Source: Phycisphaerae bacterium
GTDB lineage: Bacteria; Planctomycetota; Phycisphaerae; Sedimentisphaerales; SM23-30
Assembly (NCBI GenBank): GCA_016342495.1
Contig: JAEIOG010000045.1
Span: 1 to 38,804 of the forward strand
Reading direction: 5' to 3'
Length of the DNA: 38,804 nt
This document shows positions 16,708 through 23,906 of the stretch, in pieces. Both the position numbers and the translations under genes were made by a program. How positions within the stretch are numbered: the first letter of the stretch is position 1; each line of letters opens with the position of its first letter. Under the pieces are notes generated by a model that saw only the letters and a list, made by a program, of their open reading frames with translations, ran no database searches and was not told where the DNA came from.

Positions 16708-18324
16708 TTATTTTGTGCCCATTACTTTAAGGCCAATCTGGTACAGATAATTAATTTCCTGATTTGTTAAAGCCCGGTCATAACGACTAAAATTAGCCAT
16801 CTTGCCAGAAAAATCATTCATAACAATATTCTCTGCCTGAGGAGATACCCCACCCAGATAGAATTCCTCATCATAACCTTTACATGACGAATTTTTCAAC
16901 TCAGTGCCTTGCACGCCATTAGTATATATTTTATGACTACCGCCATCGGCCGCAGTAACAACAACAAAATACCATTTGTTATCGACCAGGTTTTGAGCAC
17001 TTCTCAAAATCACACCACTTCCGCCCCCAACATTAATGAATCTTTTCTCTATATGGCCATCAGCAGTAAGCTGGACGCAACGATAATAAAAACCGTTATC
17101 CTGTTTTACCTTGGAAAACATTAAACATTGCGGTCCGGTTTTATTGAACTTAACCCAGAATGCATAGCTATAATCAGGCTTTTCTTTTACAGATCTGGCT
17201 GAACCGGCAGGTAAAAATACCCTTTGGCCTGCACCATTAAACTGTAATTCCTGGCCTAATGGCCCTTCTGCAAACTGTAAATCCCCCTGAATCTGACCTG
17301 AAACCCTCTTCGGTGCCATAACATTTAATATCTGCTGATCGTAATCCCAATATCCCGCTGGCTTTGAACTAACAACCGCCATTTCATACCTGTTTGGCAT
17401 TTTACGCATATACCCCAACGGTGAATATGCGACTTTTTTCATACTTAATGACTTGGAATTAATATCAAATGCATTGCCCTGTTTCACTGATCGACGTTTG
17501 CGTGTAGCTGTCCCTTTGCTGCCTGCATATACAATTACTTCACCTTTGAAAACCTGCACTTCACTTCGGATTGGGTCAACACTTATTCCAAATTTTGTAC
17601 CGATGTCAACCACCGAAGAATTGGGCGTATCAATAGTGAAACCTGTCGCCTGAGGCGGAACATTAGCTACAACTTTTCCATTAAACAAAAAAACCTCTTT
17701 GCTGGTCTCAAATAACATCCGAGACGGAGCCTCAATCAGTAATTCAGCGCCATTATTAAATACAACTTTGGCAATACCTTCCTTAATTGAAAAATCGCCT
17801 TCAGTAATAATATCACCTATTTTGGGACTTTGGCTGTCTTCTGAAAAAACCACATTATCCAGGTCCGCAAGAACACCAATTGCGACTTTTTCCCTGACAA
17901 TATGCGTAATAGGTCGTTTTTTGTCTACATAATCCTGTAAAATATTCAACAAAAATGCCACTGTTACCAATGCCGCAATCGCTCCGAATGTCTGCCAGAT
18001 GGCACGTAACGATATTGCTTTTCGTGAGCTGACTGAAGTATCACGTCTTAAAATTGGCTGCGGCAAATCCTTTGCTGCCTGTTTCTCTAAAATTAGAACA
18101 TCCTGCTCGACTATCTCTGCTAAACAATTATCGCTTGATTCATGTACCATTAAAGCACCCGGCTGACTTATCCCGCCTACCAGATTCATAAAACGAACAT
18201 AATATTCCACCATTTCATCATCAGACCTTAATAGCTCATTAAGGTCCTGAAATTGTTCTGGTGTCAATTGACCATCGCTTTGTTGGATTAATAGCTCACT
18301 AAGTTGTTTAATTTTATTTTCCAC
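16708..18324 (-). CDS. FecR-domain anti-sigma/sensor protein with C-terminal LamG domain
   Basis: A 538-residue protein read from GTG at 18324. This start is preferred over the ATG at 18363, which would overlap the sigma gene by 40 bp: the GTG shares one base with the sigma stop (TAGTG) and has GGGGAG eight bases upstream. Order: a cytoplasmic N-terminus of ~105 residues rich in helices (QLSELLIQQSDGQLTPEQFQ), one membrane helix (about 111-130; FGAIAALVTVAFLLNIL), a FecR domain outside (about 190-280; FTIDTPNSSVVDIGTKFGI), and a LamG domain (about 345-535; SYAFWVKFNK, NKWYFVVVTAADGG). By family knowledge FecR-type proteins control ECF sigma factors across the membrane. The LamG part suggests direct glycan sensing, which is an inference. 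The N-terminus lacks a recognisable zinc-binding anti-sigma motif. Confidence 0.88.
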   Translation of the reverse strand: MENKIKQLSELLIQQSDGQLTPEQFQDLNELLRSDDEMVEYYVRFMNLVGGISQPGALMVHESSDNCLAEIVEQDVLILEKQAAKDLPQPILRRDTSVSSRKAISLRAIWQTFGAIAALVTVAFLLNILQDYVDKKRPITHIVREKVAIGVLADLDNVVFSEDSQSPKIGDIITEGDFSIKEGIAKVVFNNGAELLIEAPSRMLFETSKEVFLFNGKVVANVPPQATGFTIDTPNSSVVDIGTKFGISVDPIRSEVQVFKGEVIVYAGSKGTATRKRRSVKQGNAFDINSKSLSMKKVAYSPLGYMRKMPNRYEMAVVSSKPAGYWDYDQQILNVMAPKRVSGQIQGDLQFAEGPLGQELQFNGAGQRVFLPAGSARSVKEKPDYSYAFWVKFNKTGPQCLMFSKVKQDNGFYYRCVQLTADGHIEKRFINVGGGSGVILRSAQNLVDNKWYFVVVTAADGGSHKIYTNGVQGTELKNSSCKGYDEEFYLGGVSPQAENIVMNDFSGKMANFSRYDRALTNQEINYLYQIGLKVMGTK

Positions 18325-18854
18325 TATCCAATCTCCCCAGAACCCATTCGCTTTTGAACACAATTCAATAAGGCATTATGAATACGTGACAATGCTTTGT
18401 ACACGCCAAACACTGTCAATCCCAATTTTTCAGAGATATTTTTACAGGTAAGCCCTTCTTCATATCTCATATTTATTACATCGCTTTGCTTAGCCGGTAA
18501 GCGTTTAAGGCAATCCTGAAGCATTTCGATCTGACAATCAAGCTCATTGGATAATAATTCAGATTTGTCGACAATTTTGTCGGCGACATCTTCACTAAAA
18601 ATCAGGCGACTACGGATATGCTTATCTCTAAAGGCCATCACTATATATTGGGCAATGCGTATCCCCCAGGAAGAAAAGCTGCTATCAGGCCGATAATCGC
18701 TAAATTTGCGCCACATTACAGATAATGTTTCCTGCATGATATCATCTGCATCATTGCGATTAGGGACCAGCATCAAAATAAAAGAGTATATTTTTCGCTG
18801 ATTGGCCATAAACAGCCGGAGAAAATCATCGTTTTGTCCAGATTCCTGAGTCAT
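18324..18854 (-). CDS. ECF-type RNA polymerase sigma factor
   Basis: A 176-residue sigma-70-family protein with regions 2 and 4 only. Region 2 is seen in IYSFILMLVPNRNDADDIMQETLSVMWRKF (split here: NRNDADDIMQETL is the core-binding signature) and region 2.4 in SSWGIRIAQYIVMAFRDKH. Region 4 is a helix-turn-helix: LPAKQSDVINMRYEEG, then LTCKNISEKLGLTVFGVYKALSRI. It belongs to the planctomycete group of ECF factors that pair with FecR/LamG proteins, judging by the neighbour. It directs transcription of a target set that probably includes the downstream LamG and sulfatase genes, which is an inference from the layout. Only a weak GGA precedes the ATG. It is translationally coupled to the FecR gene. 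Confidence 0.93.
   Translation of the reverse strand: MTQESGQNDDFLRLFMANQRKIYSFILMLVPNRNDADDIMQETLSVMWRKFSDYRPDSSFSSWGIRIAQYIVMAFRDKHIRSRLIFSEDVADKIVDKSELLSNELDCQIEMLQDCLKRLPAKQSDVINMRYEEGLTCKNISEKLGLTVFGVYKALSRIHNALLNCVQKRMGSGEIG
18333..18338 (-). promoter_or_regulatory. Ribosome binding site deciding the GTG start of FecR
   Basis: GGGGAG on the minus strand lies inside the last codons of the sigma gene, eight bases before the GTG that overlaps the TAG stop by one base. This supports a short form of the FecR protein and coupled translation of the sigma/FecR pair. Confidence 0.65.
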
Positions 18855-19114
18855 TTAGCTTTATCCGATTTTTTATGATGCATAACATTTGCTATATTAT
18901 TACATTAGGCGCATACCGCAGATTTGGACAAAAAATAATTTAAAAGTAATATTATTTTGTAAGATCAAAACCCCAAAAGGGCCGCCCGTAATAGATGTCC
19001 AGACCAGATTACCTATTAATATTATCGCAAAAAATAATAAGTCAATTAAGCAAAATCGGAGAAAATCCGCAGCGCAAAAGTAGGTTTTTTGTGCATTTTT
19101 GTGCTATATTTTGC
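18855..19114. other. Intergenic region upstream of the sigma gene
   Basis: A/T-rich, between the sigma start and the terminator of the opposite small gene cluster (both on the minus strand). No gene or clear ECF -35/-10 pair is seen; the promoter of the sigma block must lie here. Confidence 0.4.
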
Positions 19115-19152
19115 AAAAAAATGGTCCAAAAGTGTAAAACCGCGTCTTTTGG
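19115..19152 (-). terminator. Terminator of the Fsr-like MFS/small protein pair
   Basis: CCAAAAG and CTTTTGG form a 7-bp perfect stem, 52 nt after the stop at 19204, followed on the minus strand by ACC and a run of seven T. This fits a rho-independent terminator. Confidence 0.5.
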
Positions 19153-19203
19153 TGCCCGAAATGATTTGATATATGGGCAACTGATATGTGAAATATTCAA
19201 TGG

Positions 19204-19473
19204 CTATCTGGCTTTTGCCAACCAATCCTGAACATGTTTAGCCAGAACTTCTATGCTTCTCTTTTGCATAATATGTTCAGCTAAGTCCTTTGGTACCTTA
19301 AGTTTAAGCATTGCTTTTTCTACCCGCTCCCAGAGTTTCTCTTCTTTTGGGGTATTCATATTCAGATAAAGCTCAGTAATAAGTTCTTGCAAGGTTTGCA
19401 GTTTTATGGAACTCATATTATCATAATAGTTTTTGATAGCTTTTTGCTGAAAGCTTGAATATTCTTTAGCCAT
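19204..19473 (-). CDS. Small helical protein of unknown function
   Basis: An 89-residue protein read from ATG at 19473, which has AGGAA nine bases upstream; a longer form from 19548 would sit deep inside the MFS gene and is rejected. The ATG overlaps the MFS stop by 8 bp (ATGGCTAA), so the two are translationally coupled. The sequence is predicted helical and charged (TPKEEKLWERVEKAMLKLKV, then LAEHIMQKRSIEVLAKHV), without Cys pairs, signal peptide or membrane helix. I do not recognise the family. Coupling to an exporter suggests an accessory or regulatory role, but nothing in the sequence proves it. Confidence 0.7.
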   Translation of the reverse strand: MAKEYSSFQQKAIKNYYDNMSSIKLQTLQELITELYLNMNTPKEEKLWERVEKAMLKLKVPKDLAEHIMQKRSIEVLAKHVQDWLAKAR

Positions 19474-20677
19474 TAATTTGTTCCTGTTGTAAATTAATTT
19501 TGTGTTGCCGATAAATACAATATAGACCAATTGAAATAGATCCGGCATATCCTAATAATGAAAGTTTGCAAATTCTATGGAGATTTCCCGAGTTAATAAT
19601 CGGGTACAGAGCCAAATAACAGCTAAGAGCGATAGTCCAGGAGCCTCCCGATACTATAGCCATTCTTGCCCCCAGAGTCAAACCTTTAGCGAAACGAGCG
19701 GCAGTAGCCATCAGTGGAAAAGCGGCATTAATGAAGAAAAAACCTGGAATAAGCAACCATACAGTCCATTTTTGATCCATATGGAAGATATAATAAGCCA
19801 TAAATGGAACACCCAGAGCCATCATCATTACACTGACTTTGACTACATCCCTACCTTGTGCCCAGTGAGACCACCATATACCACCAACAACTCCACCAAT
19901 AGTAAGAGCCATAGCCGCCTGTCCGCCCAATTTTAATGATTCCCCTTCAGCAAAAGTTATTTTATAGAATTCCGGGAAAACATTTGCAAAAATGGCATAC
20001 CCAATACAGAAAGGCAAAAGCATCAGCCACATGGGCCAAAAGGGCATAGAATTGGACCGCATATCAGCGCTGAAAGCTTTGACGTGTTTGGTTTTATCAG
20101 TAGCTAATCTAAGCCTGAAATAAATTACTGCATAAATAGTTAAAATAATAATGGGCAGGAACCATACCAGCCCTTTGAGGCCACAACTTGCCACGACAAT
20201 AGTTGAAAGCCAGGCACCAAAGCCATAGCCCAGATGGCCTCCGGTCATAAATAAGGCCGAACCTACCGAGGCATTAGTTCTTTTGAGTAAATGAAGGCCA
20301 CGCATGGATTCGGGGTGGGTAATGCCGGTTCCAACCATCGAAGCAATCAGAACAACAAGCAACCAAGCCATTCCAGGTCCGGCACTGGGTAGAAAACCTA
20401 TAAGGGTAAAAACTGAAACCATGCCTAAACCAATGAAAATCATAAAAGGCTTTTTCTTATCGGGCCTAAGATGGCCTACGCACATTTGCGAAATATTCAT
20501 AACCAGGTGAGAAATCCCCACTAAGAGCACACCACTGCGGATATTTTCGAGTTGAAAATGGTCGCGGATGGCAGGCATGAGCACAGGCAACATACCAGCG
20601 AACATGTCGGCGACAAAATGGACCGCAGTAACTATGGCAAGCTGGTAATATTGTATCGTTTTACTGGGAGCTTTCAT
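19466..20677 (-). CDS. MFS transporter resembling fosmidomycin resistance protein Fsr
   Basis: A 403-residue inner-membrane protein with about 12 hydrophobic segments. The N-terminus matches the Fsr-type pattern: HFVADMFAGMLPVLMPAIRDHF (helix 1 with His-x-x-x-Asp) and a loop before helix 3 (VGHLRPDKKKPFMIFIGLG), then GTGITHPESMRGLHLL and LFMTGGHLGYGFGAWLS. By family knowledge Fsr-like proteins export small drugs such as fosmidomycin; the real substrate here is unknown. GAGA lies near the ATG. It is followed by the 89-residue gene in an 8-bp overlap. Confidence 0.85.
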   Translation of the reverse strand: MKAPSKTIQYYQLAIVTAVHFVADMFAGMLPVLMPAIRDHFQLENIRSGVLLVGISHLVMNISQMCVGHLRPDKKKPFMIFIGLGMVSVFTLIGFLPSAGPGMAWLLVVLIASMVGTGITHPESMRGLHLLKRTNASVGSALFMTGGHLGYGFGAWLSTIVVASCGLKGLVWFLPIIILTIYAVIYFRLRLATDKTKHVKAFSADMRSNSMPFWPMWLMLLPFCIGYAIFANVFPEFYKITFAEGESLKLGGQAAMALTIGGVVGGIWWSHWAQGRDVVKVSVMMMALGVPFMAYYIFHMDQKWTVWLLIPGFFFINAAFPLMATAARFAKGLTLGARMAIVSGGSWTIALSCYLALYPIINSGNLHRICKLSLLGYAGSISIGLYCIYRQHKINLQQEQING

Positions 20678-20867
20678 TTATTCTCGATTATCTGGAGTAA
20701 TTTTAGAATCAGGGTTTATACAACTTTTGAAGTCTGTGGTCAACAATAATTGGAAAAGTAATAGAGCCCGGATATGCGAGAATATTTTCTGGCATCACTT
20801 GGTAATATCAATCCGATGTCCTTACAGGCCAAATAGATTGTGGCGTTTAGCGGGATGGGGGGACTAT

Positions 20868-20889
20868 GAGGCAAGGCATGCCTTGTCTC
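20868..20889. repeat. Palindromic intergenic repeat, copy 1
   Basis: Near-perfect palindrome with the core CAAGGCATGCCTTG at 20872-20885. A second, perfect copy is at 27842-27863. Both are followed by similar G/T-rich sequence (GATTG...GGGGT...AGTGA), so a longer dispersed element is shared. Confidence 0.65.
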
Positions 20890-20929
20890 TACAGGGGGTA
20901 GAAATCGTGATTGTTGGGGTAGTGATGAA

Positions 20930-21127
20930 CCTAAATTCCGCAGTTAAATTTCAGGAATATCGTACAAATATTAATGCAAATATTTATATTGCAATAGTTT
21001 ATATCAATATTTCGTTTTAACTGCTCCGCAGTTGAAATTCACCTATTAGGTGATGCAAGTGAAAATGATAAAACTTTACTAAACAAGCACTTATGCGAGG
21101 TCGTGTTCTTCTATTGCGGAATTTAGG
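20930..21127. mobile_element. MITE-like insertion with 13-bp terminal inverted repeats
   Basis: CCTAAATTCCGCA at 20930-20942 and its exact reverse complement at 21115-21127 bound a 198-bp element. It is flanked on both sides by the direct repeat ATGAA (20925-20929 and 21128-21132), the expected 5-bp target duplication. No transposase fits inside. An internal stretch near 21024-21045 (CCGCAGTTGAAATTCA) repeats part of the left end. The IS family that could mobilise it is not identified. Confidence 0.75.
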
Positions 21128-21153
21128 ATGAAATAGATTAACGGGTGGTTGTT

Positions 21154-21185
21154 AGCGGGGCGTTGCCGCTTCCCGCTGTTTTTTT
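21154..21185 (+). repeat. REP-like hairpin followed by a T-run
   Basis: AGCGGG (21154-21159) pairs with CCCGCT (21172-21177) and is followed by a run of seven T on the plus strand, so it looks like a rho-independent terminator. No plus-strand gene lies upstream within 400 bp, so it may be a repeat element or may end a non-coding transcript. A related word (AAGCGGCAGCGCC) occurs at 6163-6175. Confidence 0.45.
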
Positions 21186-21305
21186 GCCAGAGACAATACT
21201 TATCTTGCCTTTTCGCATTATTATCACTATAATGGGCATAAACAGCTGACTATTGTAGATCAGTCTATATTACCAAGAAAGTCTCAGGGATAACTAGCGA
21301 CCTAT

Positions 21306-21327
21306 AAGCACTTAATTAACAGTGCTT
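21306..21327 (+). promoter_or_regulatory. Hairpin in the leader of the DEAD-box helicase gene
   Basis: AAGCACT and AGTGCTT form a 7-bp perfect stem around an 8-base loop, 82 nt before the helicase ATG. RNA helicase leaders often carry regulatory structure, so this could affect expression; it is a structural observation only. Confidence 0.35.
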
Positions 21328-21408
21328 TACATCGGCCAACACCTATAAGGCTTTTATTCTCATACCAGGAAGATATTGTCCGGTCCCTTACGGATTCAGT
21401 AAAAATAT

Positions 21409-22749
21409 ATGAAAAAATTCTCTGAGCTAAAGCTCGACGCTAAATTATTACAAAGCCTTGCAGAAATGGGTTTTGTAGAAATGACACCAATTCAAGCCGA
21501 CACATTTGAACCCATTATGGCAGGACGCGACATTATTGCACGGGCCGAAACTGGCTCTGGCAAAACCGCCGCCTGCGGCATCCCCATGATCTCGATGGTC
21601 GATCACACTAATAAAGAAGTACAGGGTTTAATCCTTGTTCCTACCCGCGAACTGGCCTTGCAATATGTCCAGGCAATCACCGCTCTGGGAGAAAGAACCG
21701 ATGTTAAAGCTTTTGCGGTCTATGGCGGCTTTTCGATGGCTATCCAGCTTAGCAAACTCCATGATGGCGTACAAATCCTTGTCGCAACCCCAGGCCGTCT
21801 GATCGACCTGCTTTATAACTCATCATTAAGCCTTGGCAATGTCAGCATGTTTGTGCTTGATGAAGCCGATGAAATGCTGAATATGGGTTTCATCGACGAT
21901 GTTAATTTTATCGCATCCTGCCTGGTCCACGAACATCAAACTTTGATGTTCTCAGCGACAATGCCCAAAGATATAAAAATATTAGCAGAGCGTCATCTTA
22001 AAGACCCGCTGATGGTCGAGCTTAATACTAAGCAGATCGCCCCACAGAACCTGACCCATTATTTTGAAACAGTATCACGCGATACACATTTTGATACACT
22101 GGTCAAATATTTAAAAGAGGAAAAGCCTGCCCAGGCGATTATTTTCAGTAATTCCCGTACAGGTAGCGAACGGCTGTATAAGTATCTAAAAGACATTTTC
22201 AAATCAGTAGATATAATCCATGGCGGTATGGAACAATCCCGCCGAACTTCGCTATTTAATCGATTCCGCAAAAAAGATATTCGTTTCATTGTAGCTACCG
22301 ATGTCGCAGGCCGGGGTTTGGATTTCAGCCATGTTTCCCATGTTATAAATTATGAACTGCCTAAAAATCAGGAAAATTACACTCATCGCACCGGTCGTAC
22401 CGCACGTATGGGCCGGGAGGGTCAGGCAATTACCTTTATAAATAAATCTGAACTATCCAAACTCAAACGCCTTATCCGTGTTGCCAATATCGTGCCAAAT
22501 TGGTGGCGTAACGATATTGATTTGGATAATGTGTCGCATTCAAGTGGCAAAACTGGTAGCTATGGCAAATATCGAAAAGGTGGAAGATCAGGCTCGAAGG
22601 GTCCAAATATCAGGCAATCATCCGGCAATAGCGAAAATCGCCCTGCCAAAAAGAAAAAAACATCTCAGCCTCAAGGCGAATCCAACGTAAATCCGCCATC
22701 AAAGCCCAAGCCAAGACCTCGTCGCAAACCCAAACCGAAACCTGAATAG
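21409..22749 (+). CDS. DEAD-box ATP-dependent RNA helicase
   Basis: A 446-residue helicase with all family motifs in order: Q motif (EMTPIQADTFE, near residue 25), motif I AETGSGKT, Ia PTRELA, TPGR, motif II DEAD, motif III SAT, motif IV IIFSNS, motif V ATDVAGRGLDF and motif VI HRTGRTARMG. It unwinds short RNA duplexes using ATP and typically helps ribosome assembly or cold adaptation. The last ~75 residues are disordered and rich in Gly, Ser, Lys, Arg and Pro (ending PRPRRKPKPKPE), a common RNA-binding tail. No good SD is seen before the ATG; a leader hairpin lies upstream. It is a single-gene unit followed by a GC-rich hairpin. Confidence 0.97.
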   Translation: MKKFSELKLDAKLLQSLAEMGFVEMTPIQADTFEPIMAGRDIIARAETGSGKTAACGIPMISMVDHTNKEVQGLILVPTRELALQYVQAITALGERTDVKAFAVYGGFSMAIQLSKLHDGVQILVATPGRLIDLLYNSSLSLGNVSMFVLDEADEMLNMGFIDDVNFIASCLVHEHQTLMFSATMPKDIKILAERHLKDPLMVELNTKQIAPQNLTHYFETVSRDTHFDTLVKYLKEEKPAQAIIFSNSRTGSERLYKYLKDIFKSVDIIHGGMEQSRRTSLFNRFRKKDIRFIVATDVAGRGLDFSHVSHVINYELPKNQENYTHRTGRTARMGREGQAITFINKSELSKLKRLIRVANIVPNWWRNDIDLDNVSHSSGKTGSYGKYRKGGRSGSKGPNIRQSSGNSENRPAKKKKTSQPQGESNVNPPSKPKPRPRRKPKPKPE

Positions 22750-22761
22750 TTAATAGTCTAT

Positions 22762-22787
22762 CTCCCCGCCAACAGCAAAGCGGGGAG
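22762..22787 (+). terminator. GC-rich hairpin after the helicase gene
   Basis: CTCCCCGC and GCGGGGAG make an 8-bp perfect stem with a 10-base loop, 12 nt after the helicase stop. There is no T-run, so it may act as a bidirectional barrier between the helicase gene and the convergent remnant at 22807. Confidence 0.45.
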
Positions 22788-22806
22788 TGTAATCAGCAGA
22801 ACTTAT

Positions 22807-23166
22807 CTACTGCAAACAACCGGGAACTCTTTGAAACCAATATTCTATTAGCACGTTCAAATCTTTTAAATCTATGATCCCATCGGGGTATAAATCAGCT
22901 GAAGGGATACCTGGATTATCCTGCCATTGACTTGCTAATATCGCAAAATCTTCCAAATTTACAAAACAATCATTATTAATATCAGGGAAATCTGGCATAG
23001 CCATAACTACCGAATCCAGCCATGTTGTTTCCTCAACGACACTGCCTAAGTAATTATTTAAGGGCATCTCATCGTGATTGTCAACTAATGGAATAAATTT
23101 TTGACGTTCTTTTGTATATATTGAACCATAATATAATCTTATATTGATTAATCGTAAAAAAACAAC
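22807..23166 (-). pseudogene. 3' remnant of a dockerin-like surface protein gene
   Basis: The minus-strand frame is open from just after a TAA at 23167-23169 to the stop at 22807, giving 119 residues, but the part before the Met at 23067 has no ATG, GTG or TTG. That upstream part still reads like real protein (INIRLYYGSIYTKERQKFIP, then LVDNHDE). The C-terminal half holds a complete two-loop dockerin-like module: DINNDCFVNLEDFAILASQW and DLYPDGIIDLKDLNVLIEYW. An 86-residue protein starting at 23067 is possible but has no signal peptide and only a weak SD (GATGAG). The best explanation is a gene whose 5' part was lost; the A/T-rich stretch upstream holds no recognisable remainder. Confidence 0.6.
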
Positions 23167-23169
23167 TTA

Positions 23170-23601
23170 AGTATAAAATAGCTATTAAAAGCTCAATAGT
23201 GCATATTAAGTAACACAAAACTGATAAATTATGCGGCTACAGTAGACAGATAAATATCCTAAGTAGATCATCGCTGTAAATATTAAATTTAAAATACTTG
23301 ATTTTTTGCAAATTACAAATGTTTTAGAAATTAAATATAAATGTTTATTAATTTTTATAAGTTTTATTTTACATTATGGCATGAGATATTTTGTAAACTC
23401 TAACCTATATTCAAAACCAATTCATAATCAAACTCCCTAATAAAACATTCGCCCTACTTCATATAAAAGATTGTAAACACTGCACTTAAGTCATGCAATT
23501 GAGCATCCAGAAGTTTTTTATGACAAAATTTCTTGCTATCTATTTACATTATAGTTACGATAATCCTCTTGTTTTGCACTATTTAATTCTTTTGAGACTT
23601 T
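23170..23601. other. A/T-rich intergenic region upstream of the symporter operon
   Basis: No gene is seen. It is strongly A/T-rich and must contain the promoter of the DUF485/symporter pair; a weak candidate is TTGCTA at 23533-23538 with TACGAT at 23556-23561 (17-base spacer). Confidence 0.35.
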
Positions 23602-23615
23602 AGGAGGTCTTTTTT

Positions 23616-23906
23616 ATGTTACACGAACCGGCACAACAGGCCAAACCAGATCCAGCTTCCGCGTATAAAACGCGACTGGGTGTACAAATGTTTATTCTTT
23701 ATTGTATTGTTTATGTAGGTTTTGTTGCTATCAATGTCATCAAACCCACCCTTATGGAAAACATCATCTGCTGCGGTCTGAACATGGCGGTTGTCTATGG
23801 TTTTGGCCTGATCATCTTTGCTATGATCCTTGCTATGATTTTCAATTCCATGTGTACCGCTAAAGAAAAAGAACTCGCCACTAAAGACCAGGAGGTGACT
23901 AAATGA
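23616..23906 (+). CDS. DUF485 small membrane protein, partner of the symporter
   Basis: A 96-residue protein with two membrane helices (MFILYCIVYVGFVAINVI and MAVVYGFGLIIFAMILAMIF) linked by a short loop, and a charged C-terminal tail (KEKELATKDQEVTK). This layout is that of the DUF485/YjcH family, which is encoded directly upstream of acetate-type sodium:solute symporters. A perfect AGGAGG lies eight bases before the ATG, so strong translation is expected. Its stop overlaps the symporter start by four bases (ATGA), giving coupled translation. The family's molecular role is not firmly known; a subunit or stabiliser of the transporter is the usual proposal. Confidence 0.88.
   Translation: MLHEPAQQAKPDPASAYKTRLGVQMFILYCIVYVGFVAINVIKPTLMENIICCGLNMAVVYGFGLIIFAMILAMIFNSMCTAKEKELATKDQEVTK

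Noticed and set aside
20727..21020. 97-residue plus-strand ORF upstream of the helicase
   Set aside because: It crosses a palindromic repeat and the left half of the MITE-like element and has no protein-like features.
21154..21185. Terminator of a plus-strand gene
   Set aside because: Hairpin and T-run are present, but no plus-strand gene lies upstream; it is kept as a REP-like hairpin.
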